64,000 nucleotides of DNA from Flavobacterium pectinovorum (GCF_006438875.1 NZ_RCZH01000006.1:121032-185031), one strand, 5' to 3'; counted from the first letter of the stretch, positions 18,981 to 27,682 are shown. Made by a program: numbers and translations. Notes: a model not told the origin generated them from the letters alone.

Positions 18981-21032
18981 TTAACGGTTTACGATTTTAT
19001 ACAAATGAGCATCTTTGGCGCCAAGCGTAACATTTATAATATTATTTTTTACCTCAATATTTTCAGAAGTAAAAAGATCCTGCAATTTATAGCTGCCATT
19101 TTTTACGCCTAATCTTTCTAACGGAAGCGCATAACTTTTGCTTGAAGCACCATAATTTAAAACCGCAACATACCTATCATTTCCAATTTTTTGTTCGAAA
19201 ACTTCTGTAGTCAATTTTCCTGTATTTCCTTCTACCGGACGGAATGCTACGCCATGAGAAACAATTTGAAGTAATTCTTTATTCTGAAGCCATTCTTTAG
19301 CACGTTTACTCCAAATTCCGTCTTTACTATAATCATCACCCGTAATCAATGTTCCTGTAATCACAGCCGAAATTAATCTCGCACGATTTTCCCCTTCGGT
19401 CACATCTGCAAAAACTACGTGATCTGCATCAATATAATTGTAAGCATAGGTTTGCCACCAACCATAATTGACACTATTAAGAGTATATTGTGTTTGTTCG
19501 ATTGTTTTCCAGGCATCGCACGCAATACGACGAACGTGTGCGTAACGTGATGTTGCCATATTTGGAGAAATTGCGGCATAAATAAGCATTTTTCCATCTA
19601 ACGCGTTCACCAAATGCTCCATTCCAACTTTATAAGCCTGCATTCCTGTCGTAACATTTTTGTCGTAAAACGAAGTCGATTCCGCGGCAGCGTGACCTAA
19701 AAAATCGATTTTAATCATTTTAAAACCACATGCTTTTAATTTATTAATCACATAATCAACACGTTTAAGCGTTCCCGGATGTGTAGGATCAATAGCACGA
19801 GCACCGTCAAAATCAAAATAAGTATTTCCGGTTTTTGTCCACATTTCACCAAAATTATAATCACTTCCTTCCGCTTTACGATTCGGACCATCTTTCCAAC
19901 CCCAATCTGTAAACGGCGCCCAATAAGCTCCCGGTTCCAGACCTTTGCTTTTACAATAATCTGCAAATTCTTTTAGTTTACTAAAATCTCCTGTAAAACC
20001 ACCTTTGACCATATTATCCCAAAAAGAATCCAAATCGATGAAAGCGGTATTCCCAACACGAAATTGCGGAATTGAACTGGCAAAGAAATCAGCAACCTTA
20101 GTCGTGTTATCATAATTAATTTTCTCCATCAAAACGCCCCAACTGTTCCAGCCAACCGGAGTTGGTTTATCCCAATTAAAAACAAAAGGTTTTTCTACAA
20201 TACGATTCGTTTTAGCATATTCTTCCATTCCGTTTCTCCAGTCTGAATAATATCCAACGAAAAACTTTGGCGAAGAAACTTTATCCCCTTTTACAATACC
20301 ATGCGCTATACTATCGCGTGTTACTTCTTTTTCAGAATATCCTGCCCAGGTAGAAAAGAACGGTTGTTTGTTTTTATTGATTGTTTTTACAGCACTTTTC
20401 CAAACTGTATGCTCAAGAGAGCCTATTATAAAACCATTTCGGGAAGTATTATTAAAAAGGATTCCAACTTCTGCACTTGTGTTCTGAGAAACTGCATCAA
20501 ATTTTTTCGAATCATAACTGATAAAAGCATCATTATCATAAGGAACAAAAACGGTTTGCAGATTTTCGATTTTATCAAAACTAATTTTTCCTAAATCTAA
20601 AGGCGAAATATAATTGGTAGCGATTTGTTTTCCGTTGCCTGAAATTTCAATTTGAGTTATAAAGTATTCCTTATTATTATAAGTTAGAAAACTTTGGATT
20701 AGCGTTGGATTATTTTTATCGGTATAAGTAAGCGTATATTTTAGACCTTTTCCCAAATTATCATTAATCTTTTCTTTTGATAAAACAGCCGCTGAATAAT
20801 CGTTAACCGAAATTGTTTTACCATTTACAATAACCGAAGCTTTTGCATCCGAAAAAATACTTTTTCCCGATTGACTTACCGCAATTGTTTTCTGTTTAAC
20901 ATCATAAGTAATAATTCCGCTTTTCCCAAAAGTCATTTTAATGCTACTTTGGGCTTTCGCCGAATTGCAAAAAATGACCATTAACAATACGGACAAAAAC
21001 GAGTTTTTTAAGAGGAAATGGTATTGTTTCAT
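18981..21032 (-). CDS. Clan GH-D (GH27/GH36-like) glycoside hydrolase
   Basis: 683 residues with a signal peptide ending near CNSAKAQS. An N-terminal beta domain is followed by a TIM barrel with PTPVGWNSWGVLMEKINYD, FIDLDSFWDN, GAYWAPFTDWGW, candidate nucleophile D443 in MIKIDFLGH and candidate acid/base D506 in RIACDAWKTIEQ. The C-terminal beta domain ends with KDAHLYKIVNR. The motifs place it with alpha-galactosidase-like enzymes of clan GH-D, but it is divergent from the GH36 enzyme encoded at 14770-16974, so exact family and specificity are open. It is the first gene of the PUL run and has the 30-bp TATACTA-type element 18 bp before its start. Confidence 0.75.
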   Translation of the reverse strand: MKQYHFLLKNSFLSVLLMVIFCNSAKAQSSIKMTFGKSGIITYDVKQKTIAVSQSGKSIFSDAKASVIVNGKTISVNDYSAAVLSKEKINDNLGKGLKYTLTYTDKNNPTLIQSFLTYNNKEYFITQIEISGNGKQIATNYISPLDLGKISFDKIENLQTVFVPYDNDAFISYDSKKFDAVSQNTSAEVGILFNNTSRNGFIIGSLEHTVWKSAVKTINKNKQPFFSTWAGYSEKEVTRDSIAHGIVKGDKVSSPKFFVGYYSDWRNGMEEYAKTNRIVEKPFVFNWDKPTPVGWNSWGVLMEKINYDNTTKVADFFASSIPQFRVGNTAFIDLDSFWDNMVKGGFTGDFSKLKEFADYCKSKGLEPGAYWAPFTDWGWKDGPNRKAEGSDYNFGEMWTKTGNTYFDFDGARAIDPTHPGTLKRVDYVINKLKACGFKMIKIDFLGHAAAESTSFYDKNVTTGMQAYKVGMEHLVNALDGKMLIYAAISPNMATSRYAHVRRIACDAWKTIEQTQYTLNSVNYGWWQTYAYNYIDADHVVFADVTEGENRARLISAVITGTLITGDDYSKDGIWSKRAKEWLQNKELLQIVSHGVAFRPVEGNTGKLTTEVFEQKIGNDRYVAVLNYGASSKSYALPLERLGVKNGSYKLQDLFTSENIEVKNNIINVTLGAKDAHLYKIVNR

Positions 21033-21050
21033 TAAATAAAGTTTTGGTTA

Positions 21051-21080
21051 TTATACTATTCTATACTACAATAATACAAA
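21051..21080 (-). promoter_or_regulatory. Shared PUL promoter element, copy at first PUL gene
   Basis: The plus-strand sequence begins TTATACTATTCTATACTACA and ends ATAATACAAA. It differs from the copy upstream of susC at only three positions. It ends 18 bp from the ATG at 21032, so a bound protein would overlap the promoter or leader. It is a candidate operator for the PUL regulator. Confidence 0.55.
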
Positions 21081-21540
21081 TTAAAATTAATTCTACAAGA
21101 GCTTCCAAAAAAATTGTTCTGTAGTTCGTATAAAAACAATGCTAAACATCAGAAAATCAGACGTTATTAAAAATAAATAATATTACACTTTTTTGTGAAA
21201 TAGTCAATTTGACAATAATATAGCTAAAGTAATCCCTAAAATTTACTAAACAAACAGATTCGTGTTTTGATTTTTTCTCTCGCAGATTTTGCAGATTAAG
21301 CAGATTTTTATTTTTATAATCTTTTTACTCTTCGAGAAGAAAATTTAAAACCTAGGAAAACACAAAAAAAACTGACATTCAAGCAAGGTTTTTTTCTGAC
21401 CTTGTAGATTTGCTTGTAATACTACAAGGCTTCGAAAACATATCTTTATATCGAAATAATGCCACAGATTAAAAGATTAAAAAAAATCTGCTTAATCTGC
21501 CAAATCTGCGTGAAAAGTATTTAGCGCAAAAACATGCATA

Positions 21541-21567
21541 CCTAAAAGGTTTCGAAAACCTTGCAGG
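21541..21567. repeat. 27-bp palindrome (CCTAAAAGG/CCTTGCAGG arms)
   Basis: Copy of the dispersed hairpin family with a TTTCGAAAA centre. It is located 3' of the Crp-like gene and is a possible weak terminator. Confidence 0.65.
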
Positions 21568-21630
21568 ATTACGGATAAATAAAAAAGGAGCTTAAAAAAC
21601 TCCTATTTTATTCTAAATGAAAAACTAAAC

Positions 21631-22212
21631 TTATCCGTTCTTTAAATGTTTTGCCCGTAATCTGCTTAAAAATTCAGGCGTGATTCCTAAATAAGAAGCT
21701 ATATATTGTTGTGAAACCCGCTGCGACAATGCCGGATAACGATCAAGAAATTCTACATACTGTTCCATCGCAGTCGAAGAAACGGTTTTAAACAAACGCT
21801 TCTGCAATTTAGACAAATGTCTTTGAATCATTAATCGGAACATACGCTCTAATTGTGGAACTTCATTGATCAGATTTTCTTTCGCTTGACGGGTCAAAAC
21901 CAACAATTCGCAATCTTCCAGCGTTTCAATATACATATCGCTCGGTACCTGATCTTCAAAACTCGTGATATCACTTACCCACCAATCTTCGGTTGCAAAT
22001 TGTAAGGTTAATTCAATTCCGTCACGATCAACAAAATATTCCCGAATACAACCTTTATTTATATAGGCTTCAAAATTGCAGATTTCTCCAGCATGCAACA
22101 GAATTGTTTTCTTGGGAATTTTTCTTAACTCGAGACTGTTTTCAAAAATTTTAATCTCTTGCTCTGATAGTCGGGCAAATCTGGAAAGATAATCATGGAT
22201 TTTTTCAAACAT
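21631..22212 (-). CDS. Crp/Fnr-family transcriptional regulator
   Basis: The frame reaches 22305, but the ATG at 22212 (MFEKIHDYLSRFARLSEQEI) gives the normal start for the family and 193 residues. An N-terminal cyclic-nucleotide-binding-like barrel (KKTILLHAGEICNFEAYINK, REYFVDRDGIELTLQFATED) is followed by a compact C-terminal helix-turn-helix (VSQQYIASYLGITPEFLSRL). No cysteine cluster for an Fe-S centre is present. Flavobacterial members of this type commonly sit beside redox or detoxification genes. It is divergent from the HbpS-like and aldo/keto reductase genes, with 318 bp between starts, suggesting it regulates them. Confidence 0.85.
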   Translation of the reverse strand: MFEKIHDYLSRFARLSEQEIKIFENSLELRKIPKKTILLHAGEICNFEAYINKGCIREYFVDRDGIELTLQFATEDWWVSDITSFEDQVPSDMYIETLEDCELLVLTRQAKENLINEVPQLERMFRLMIQRHLSKLQKRLFKTVSSTAMEQYVEFLDRYPALSQRVSQQYIASYLGITPEFLSRLRAKHLKNG

Positions 22213-22530
22213 CTTTAAAACTTGTTTAGTAGGATTGCTTTTGGTAACAAGTCGTAAATATAAGATGTATTTATTTAAGGTGTTTGTTGTGGTCGTTTTT
22301 ATCAACGTAATTTATAGACAACGAATTTCCGTAGAGGCGCACAGCAGTGCGTCTCCGTATAGATTGCACATAAAATTACAACCCAAAATTAGTACCTAAC
22401 GGCACATTTTTCACGAATCATGATTCGCATGAATAACACAATTTATTATTATTTCTTGATCTAGTTTAAGAAATTAGGTAATTTAATATTTGATCTTTGA
22501 AAATTAAACATCCTATAAATTTATAATTCA
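22213..22530. other. Divergent promoter region with a palindromic repeat
   Basis: It lies between the Crp-like gene (minus) and the HbpS-like gene (plus). It contains a hairpin at 22333-22356 (AGAGGCGCACAGCAGTGCGT with flanking CCGTAG) of the family also found at 11996, 25793 and 25864. The last 100 bp before 22531 are A/T rich and should hold the promoter. Nothing else is recognised. Confidence 0.5.
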
Positions 22531-22971
22531 ATGAAAGATCAAGTTCTCCATCTAAGAATCACCCTTGCATTATCGGCAATTGAGGATCTTATTCCCGCTT
22601 ATATGCAAGTTGAAGAAGATAAAGCAATTTCTAATGGCAACGTTGCAATTTGTATTATTGACGAAGAAGGCTCCGTTTATGGCCAAATGTATGGAAATGA
22701 TAAAGCACGGAAAAGACATTCCTATAAAATTGCCTGGACAAAAGCAAGTCAGGTTTGGCTTACGGGAGTTAAAACGGGTGATTATGAGAGATTGGTTTTT
22801 AATAAAATTGTAGAGGAGAACGCTAACGGAATAGAAGCTCCCGATCTTATTGGCTGGCAGGGCGGACAACCTATTATACTAAATGACGGCACACAGCTTT
22901 CTGTTGGTTTTAGTGGTTTTAGAGGTGTTACCGATTTAGAAATTGTAACCAAAGCATTCAAAAAAATATAA
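22531..22971 (+). CDS. GlcG/HbpS-like (DUF336-type) protein
   Basis: 146 residues, no signal peptide, so cytoplasmic. The fold pattern (N-terminal helix LALSAIEDLIPAYMQVEEDK, then VAICIIDEEGSVYGQMYGND, RHSYKIAWTKASQVWLTG and a C-terminal LSVGFSGFRGVTDLEIVTKA) fits the GlcG/HbpS family, whose members bind or degrade haem or act as accessory proteins of oxidation pathways. It ends 19 bp before the aldo/keto reductase gene, so the two are probably co-transcribed and divergent from the Crp-like regulator. The family call is moderately certain; function in this organism is unknown. Confidence 0.6.
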   Translation: MKDQVLHLRITLALSAIEDLIPAYMQVEEDKAISNGNVAICIIDEEGSVYGQMYGNDKARKRHSYKIAWTKASQVWLTGVKTGDYERLVFNKIVEENANGIEAPDLIGWQGGQPIILNDGTQLSVGFSGFRGVTDLEIVTKAFKKI

Positions 22972-22990
22972 CAATCATAATTAAAAAAAC

Positions 22991-23986
22991 ATGACTTATT
23001 TACCCAATTCAAACCGTTATCAAAATATGGAATACCGCCGTTGTGGTAACAGCGGATTGATGCTTCCAGCTCTTTCGCTTGGTTTGTGGCATAACTTTGG
23101 CGCAATCGATAGCATCGAAAACGCCCGAAACATATTGCACACCGCTTTTGATAACGGTATTACGCATTTTGATCTTGCCAATAATTATGGTCCTCCGGCG
23201 GGATCTGCCGAGAGTACTTTTGGAGAATTATTCAAACAGGATTTTAAACCTTTTCGCGATGAGCTTTTAATTTCTACGAAAGCCGGATGGCCAATGTGGG
23301 ACGGTCCTTACGGAGATTTTGGTTCCAAAAAACATTTAATTGCCAGTTTAGACCAAAGTCTGAAACGTATGGATTTGGATTATGTCGATATTTTTTATCA
23401 CCACAGACCTGATCCAAACACGCCAATGGAAGAAACTATGGCAGCGCTTGATTTAATTGTACGTCAGGGAAAAGCGCTTTATGTAGGTGTTTCGAGTTAT
23501 AGTCCAGCGGAAACTCAAAAGGCATTTACTATTTTGAAAGAACTGGGAACTCCTTGCGTGATTCATCAGCCTAAATATTCGATGTTGGAACGTTCTGTAG
23601 AAGACGGATTATTGGATGTTTTAGAATTGAACGGCATTGGCGGAATTGCTTTTTCTCCTCTTGCACAAGGTCTTTTGACTAATAAATACCTAAACGGGAT
23701 TCCTGAAAACTCAAGAGCGACAGCACATCGCGGTAACGGAGCAATTGAAGAAGATGCGATCACGCCTGAGAATATTTCTAAGGTTAAAAAATTGAATGAA
23801 ATGGCATTAGAACGTGGTCAAACCTTAGCTCAAATGGCTTTGGCATGGGTAATGAAAGACAAAAGAATTTCGTCGGTTATTATTGGCGCAAGCAAACCGG
23901 AACAAGTAATTGATTCTGTAGGCTGTCTTAAAAATACTTCGTTTACAACAGACGAATTAAAGGCGATCAATCAAATTCTGATATAA
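22991..23986 (+). CDS. Aldo/keto reductase (YghZ/GpR-like)
   Basis: 331 residues, cytoplasmic. The AKR catalytic tetrad is visible: D61 and Y66 in DLANNYGPP, K97 in STKAGWP and H137 or H138 in DIFYHHRPDP. SSVIIGASKPEQV near the C-terminus is the NADPH-binding segment. The N-terminal YRRCGNSGLMLPALSLGLWHN and the GSAESTFGELF motif are those of the AKR14-type L-glyceraldehyde-3-phosphate reductase group (E. coli YghZ). These NADPH-dependent enzymes reduce sugar aldehydes and methylglyoxal. Its pairing with an HbpS-like protein and a divergent Crp-like regulator suggests an aldehyde or redox stress response. Confidence 0.85.
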   Translation: MTYLPNSNRYQNMEYRRCGNSGLMLPALSLGLWHNFGAIDSIENARNILHTAFDNGITHFDLANNYGPPAGSAESTFGELFKQDFKPFRDELLISTKAGWPMWDGPYGDFGSKKHLIASLDQSLKRMDLDYVDIFYHHRPDPNTPMEETMAALDLIVRQGKALYVGVSSYSPAETQKAFTILKELGTPCVIHQPKYSMLERSVEDGLLDVLELNGIGGIAFSPLAQGLLTNKYLNGIPENSRATAHRGNGAIEEDAITPENISKVKKLNEMALERGQTLAQMALAWVMKDKRISSVIIGASKPEQVIDSVGCLKNTSFTTDELKAINQILI

Positions 23987-24105
23987 AAGCAATTACATGA
24001 ATTGGCACTAGTTTTAAATAAAAAAAATCTGTACCAATCTGTTTAATCCGCACAATCTGTGGGCTATTTGTAACGAATAATCATACTAACTATTTAACCA
24101 TAATT

Positions 24106-25569
24106 ATGAAAAAATATCATTTTACAACATGCCTGACCATCATGTTATCCGGATTTCTGGCGGCAAATTTGGCGGCACAGAAAAAGACTCCAAAAGCTAC
24201 AGAATACAAAAGTATTTCGGTTTATGTAACGGCAAAAAATACCGACAATAAACTGACTAAAACACAAACACTGTCGTTTGTTTCTAAACCACAACCAACG
24301 GAAAAAGAATTTTCGGTATTTGTTGATCCTTCTAAAACGTATCAAACCATGTTGGGAATTGGCGGCGCAATTACTGATGCTTCCGCAGAAGTTTTTTACA
24401 AGCTTTCGAAAGCCCAACAAGAAGAAATCCTGACGGCTTATTATGATAAAGACAAGGGAATTGGTTATACATTAGCTAGGACTAATATGCAAAGCTGTGA
24501 TTTCTCCTCTGATATTTACAGTTATATTGCTGAAGGTGACAAAGACCTAAAAACCTTCGATATTAGCCATGATAGAAAATATAGAATTCCGCTAATTAAA
24601 GAAGCGATTGCAAAAGCCGGAGGGAAACTAACTTTATACGCTTCGCCGTGGAGTCCGCCTGCGTGGATGAAAACGAACAATAATGTATTACAAGGCGGAA
24701 CTTTGAAACCGGAATACCACCAAAGTTGGGCTAACTTTTTTGTGAAGTTTATAAAGGAATACGAAAAAGAAGGAATTCCGATTTGGGGTTATACCGTTCA
24801 AAACGAACCTATGGCAGTTCAAAAGTGGGAATCCTGCATTTTTACGGCTGAAGAAGAACGTGATTTTATAAAAAACTTTCTTGGACCAACTATGCAAAAA
24901 GCAGGTTTATCTAAAAAGAAATTAATAATGTGGGACCATAATCGTGATTTAATGTACCAGCGTGTAAGCACGGTTCTGGAAGATAAAGAGGCGGAAAAAT
25001 ATGTTTGGGGCATTGGATATCATTGGTACGAAGACTGGCATAAAAACGGAATGAACTTTGAAGCGGAACGTCGTGTTGCAGAAGCATTCCCTGATAAACC
25101 ACTTATCCTGACAGAAGGTTGCGCAGCTGATTTTGATCAAAAATTATTAACGGATTGGACTTACGGCGAAAAATACGGAATGTCGATGATTAATGATTTC
25201 AATATTGGAACTGTCGCCTGGACAGATTGGAATATTTTATTGGATGAAAAAGGCGGACCAAACCACGTTCAAAACTTTTGCATGTCACCTATTCACGCCG
25301 ATCTTACTACCGGAAAACTGATCTATACAAACGGTTATTATTACTTAGGACATTTTTCTAAATTCATTCATCCGGGCGCAAAACGTGTGGCTTGTAATTC
25401 GAGCAGTAATAAACTTTTGTCTACAGCATTTCTAAATCAGGATAATAATCTGGAAGTCGTTGTCATGAATCAATCTGATGATAATGTTGAGTATTTTCTT
25501 TGGATAAAAGGAAAAGCTTCAAAAATAACAAGTTTGGCACATTCTATTGCTACTTTAGAAATAAAATAG
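24106..25569 (+). CDS. GH30 glycosidase (beta-glucosidase/glucosylceramidase-like)
   Basis: 487 residues with a signal peptide (cleavage near ANLAAQ). The mature protein has the GH30 N-terminal motif MLGIGGAITDASAEVF and LARTNMQSCDFSSDIYSY, ASPWSPPAWMKTN, acid/base E234 in YTVQNEPMA and nucleophile E337 in LILTEGCAAD, ending in a short C-terminal beta domain (VVMNQSDDNVEYFL). The order and length fit GH30 subfamilies 1-3, which hydrolyse beta-glucosidic bonds including beta-1,6-glucan. It stands alone in its direction, 120 bp after the aldo/keto reductase gene and upstream of the CBM6 gene with repeats in between. Substrate is open. Confidence 0.88.
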   Translation: MKKYHFTTCLTIMLSGFLAANLAAQKKTPKATEYKSISVYVTAKNTDNKLTKTQTLSFVSKPQPTEKEFSVFVDPSKTYQTMLGIGGAITDASAEVFYKLSKAQQEEILTAYYDKDKGIGYTLARTNMQSCDFSSDIYSYIAEGDKDLKTFDISHDRKYRIPLIKEAIAKAGGKLTLYASPWSPPAWMKTNNNVLQGGTLKPEYHQSWANFFVKFIKEYEKEGIPIWGYTVQNEPMAVQKWESCIFTAEEERDFIKNFLGPTMQKAGLSKKKLIMWDHNRDLMYQRVSTVLEDKEAEKYVWGIGYHWYEDWHKNGMNFEAERRVAEAFPDKPLILTEGCAADFDQKLLTDWTYGEKYGMSMINDFNIGTVAWTDWNILLDEKGGPNHVQNFCMSPIHADLTTGKLIYTNGYYYLGHFSKFIHPGAKRVACNSSSNKLLSTAFLNQDNNLEVVVMNQSDDNVEYFLWIKGKASKITSLAHSIATLEIK

Positions 25570-25938
25570 ATTCTTTAACACATAGAGACATAGCTCTATT
25601 TTGTGCTTAAAAAGGCGTTTCACTTAGCATTAATGCACATAGCTATGTGTGAAGAAATGTGTTTCTTTTTTGCAACCTTTTAATATAAATAAAAATCTAT
25701 GTTTCTATGTGTTAGAATTAATTACTTTAGAAATACGCTAGCTCTTTTAACACATAGAAACATAGATTTTTGGATTTGTGTCTAAACTATGTGAAGACGC
25801 ACCGCTGTGCGTCTCTACGGATATTCGTTGTCTATTAAATAATTTTAATCGCAAAGTTTTACCGTAGAGATGCACAGCAGTGCATCTAATCTTTGTGTGC
25901 TTTATAATCTCTACGTTGTAAAAATTAAAAAATATAAT
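25570..25938. repeat. Repeat cluster between GH30 and CBM6 genes
   Basis: A large palindromic element at 25576-25714 has ends TAACACATAGAGACATAG and CTATGTTTCTATGTGTTA and a central CACATAGCTATGTG palindrome. A half-copy follows at 25747-25772. Two hairpins of the GACGCACCGCTGTGCGTC/GATGCACAGCAGTGCATC family face each other at 25793-25818 and 25864-25888. An upstream in-frame ATG at 25870 overlaps the last hairpin and is not taken as a gene start. Confidence 0.7.
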
Positions 25939-26589
25939 ATGAAAAGAGCTTTAATAATCCTGAATATTTTCGTTTTGATTGGCACATCGGCAATAGCCCA
26001 AACATCGGCTGAAAAGTCAAAACCAATGAAGTTACAGCAAATTCCTGGGAAAATAGAATGCGAATTCTACGATCTTGGCGGCGAAGGAATTGCGTATCAC
26101 GACACTGACGAAGTCAATAATGGCAGCGGAAAACTGAATCCTGTAAACGGAAATCCTTTGAACGAATTCAGAATAAATGAAGCTGTAGATATTTCGTATA
26201 CCAAAACTGATAGTATTGATGACACACCCTATACTAAAGTACCTATCAAGATGAAACAGTTGTATGTGGGCTGGACTCAACCTACAGAATGGATTAATTA
26301 TACGGTTCAGGTGAAGAAATCCGGAACGTACAAAATTGGCGTTTTATATACTGCAAATGGCGATGGTGCAATTTCTATTGCCGTAAACGGAAAAGACGCC
26401 ACAGGAAATATCAAAATCGAATCGACACACGATGATAAAGATCCTGTTGCATGGAGACAATGGCATCATTGGAATAGTTCGAAAAACATCGGAACTATTA
26501 AACTCGAAAAAGGCACGCAATTGCTGACTTTACATATTGTAGAAAACGGCAATATGAACTTAGACTATTTGACTTTTTCGCCCAATTAA
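25939..26589 (+). CDS. Secreted CBM6-domain protein
   Basis: The frame opens at 25870, but the ATG at 25939 starts the signal peptide (MKRALIILNIFVLIGTSAIA) and avoids a repeat, giving 216 residues. Essentially all of the mature protein is one CBM6-like beta-sandwich: IECEFYDLGGEGIAYHDTDE, YVGWTQPTEWINYTVQVKK, GTYKIGVLYTANGDGAISIA and a C-terminal NMNLDYLTFSPN that would supply calcium-binding residues. No catalytic domain is present. CBM6 modules bind beta-glucans, xylan and related glycans, so this may be an accessory binding protein for the GH30 enzyme encoded upstream. The solitary nature of the module is unusual. Confidence 0.8.
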   Translation: MKRALIILNIFVLIGTSAIAQTSAEKSKPMKLQQIPGKIECEFYDLGGEGIAYHDTDEVNNGSGKLNPVNGNPLNEFRINEAVDISYTKTDSIDDTPYTKVPIKMKQLYVGWTQPTEWINYTVQVKKSGTYKIGVLYTANGDGAISIAVNGKDATGNIKIESTHDDKDPVAWRQWHHWNSSKNIGTIKLEKGTQLLTLHIVENGNMNLDYLTFSPN

Positions 26590-26598
26590 AAAATTAAA

Positions 26599-26710
26599 TT
26601 TTACCATATAAGTCATATAAGTTCATTTAAGTTTTGTGCGTAACTATATGTATACGCGTAACTATATTATAGTACAGCTTATATTTACTTATATGACTTA
26701 TATGGTAAAA
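26599..26710. repeat. 112-bp palindrome with 24-bp perfect arms
   Basis: TTTTACCATATAAGTCATAT (26599-26618, continuing AAGT to 26622) is perfectly complementary to ACTTATATGACTTATATGGT continuing AAAA (26687-26710). The interior holds TAACTATATGTATACG and CGTAACTATATTATAG, another imperfect pair. It lies between the CBM6 gene and the cytidylyltransferase-like gene on the same strand and could end the first transcript. Confidence 0.7.
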
Positions 26711-26814
26711 ATAGTATTCTAAAACAAGTATTTCTACGTAAAACCAGTTCATTCTATCTTTATAAATTAGCGGCACAAAATGATCGCCATTTTTAATTCT
26801 CTTATAAAGACGTT

Positions 26815-27498
26815 ATGAGCAATTTTCATCTTACTGCACTTTTACCAATACAAAAAGAATTTCCACACTATTTACCAAATAGAAATTTTCTTCCATTTAA
26901 TGAAAAACCGATGTATCAATATATGATCGAAAAATTACTAAAATTCGATCAGTTTGAAAGTATTGTGATCAATACAGATTCTGAGGAAGTGAAGGAATAT
27001 TGTAAATGGAATGGTAAATTAAGAGTTATTGACCGACCAAAACATTTGATTGGCGAAGATGTAAAATCGGATCAAATCACGGCTTATACGCTTGAGAAAA
27101 TTTCGGGCGAACATTTTATCGAAATTCAAAGTTTTAATCCATTAGTGACTCATTTTACGATAGAAAGTTTCATCAAAACGTATATTGATTATCTTGTACC
27201 CGGAGAATATTATGATTCACTTTTCAGTATGCAGCGTTATGAATGGAGAAATTTTGATATCGATAAAATGGAAATGAATGATGCATTCCCTTTTTCAATA
27301 ATCGAAAACGGAATCCTTCATGGATTTAATCGTAAAACTTTCCTCAAAAATCGAAAAAAAATTGGAAAAATGGCTACGCTTTATGATGTAAAAGAAATTG
27401 AAAACACACTGTTGGATTCAGAAACTAATTATGAATTAGTAAAACTGGTTTTTGATAATCAGGATAAGTTTCCAGCTATTTTCCATAGTGGAGTTTAA
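26815..27498 (+). CDS. CMP-sugar synthetase-like nucleotidyltransferase
   Basis: 227 residues, cytoplasmic, GT-A-like nucleotidyltransferase fold. The start resembles acylneuraminate cytidylyltransferases: TALLPIQKEFPHYLPNRNFL (in place of the usual K-x-x-S-x-R-x-P-x-K stretch), KPMYQYMIEKLL, FESIVINTDSEEV and VIDRPKHLIGEDVKSDQITA. These enzymes activate sialic-acid-like sugars with CTP. No biosynthetic partner genes for such a sugar are adjacent, and the substrate-binding part is atypical in that the usual SAKG-like loop is not evident. It may act in surface glycan synthesis encoded elsewhere. Family is likely; substrate unknown. Confidence 0.65.
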   Translation: MSNFHLTALLPIQKEFPHYLPNRNFLPFNEKPMYQYMIEKLLKFDQFESIVINTDSEEVKEYCKWNGKLRVIDRPKHLIGEDVKSDQITAYTLEKISGEHFIEIQSFNPLVTHFTIESFIKTYIDYLVPGEYYDSLFSMQRYEWRNFDIDKMEMNDAFPFSIIENGILHGFNRKTFLKNRKKIGKMATLYDVKEIENTLLDSETNYELVKLVFDNQDKFPAIFHSGV

Positions 27499-27533
27499 AA
27501 AAAGAACTATTTTAAGGTTTAGAAAATTTACTT

Positions 27534-27682
27534 TAACACATAGAAACATAGTTTTAAATTATATAGATTAAGAAAGCTAAAAAAAATCTAGATTTTAACA
27601 CATAGTAAGCATCTCAACTATGTGAATTCATAAATAGTGAAACGTCTTTCTACTCAGTCAAAGTCTATGTCTCTATGTGTTA
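27534..27682. repeat. AACACATAG-type palindromic element
   Basis: Ends are TAACACATAGAAACATAG and CTATGTCTCTATGTGTTA with partial internal copies. It belongs to the same family as 25576-25714, 39119-39258, 39519-39660 and 48568-48703. It sits between the convergent ends of the cytidylyltransferase-like gene and the siderophore receptor gene. Confidence 0.65.

Larger units (their letters stand above)
21033..21630. other. Intergenic region with PUL promoter and repeats
   Basis: No gene is seen. It contains the PUL element at 21051-21080, then two copies of the CGCAGATTTTGCAGATTAAG repeat type (about 21283-21330 and the opposite strand at 21460-21515), a degenerate palindrome near 21380-21440, and a 27-bp palindrome at 21541-21567. 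The last lies just beyond the stop of the Crp-like gene, which reads in from the right. Confidence 0.65.

Noticed and set aside
22570..22869. Minus-strand frame opposite the HbpS-like gene
   Set aside because: It is a shadow frame without homology; the plus-strand gene has family motifs and good spacing to the aldo/keto reductase gene.
25870..25938. Upstream start of the CBM6 protein
   Set aside because: It would add 23 residues before the signal peptide and overlaps a palindromic repeat; the ATG at 25939 starts a normal signal peptide.
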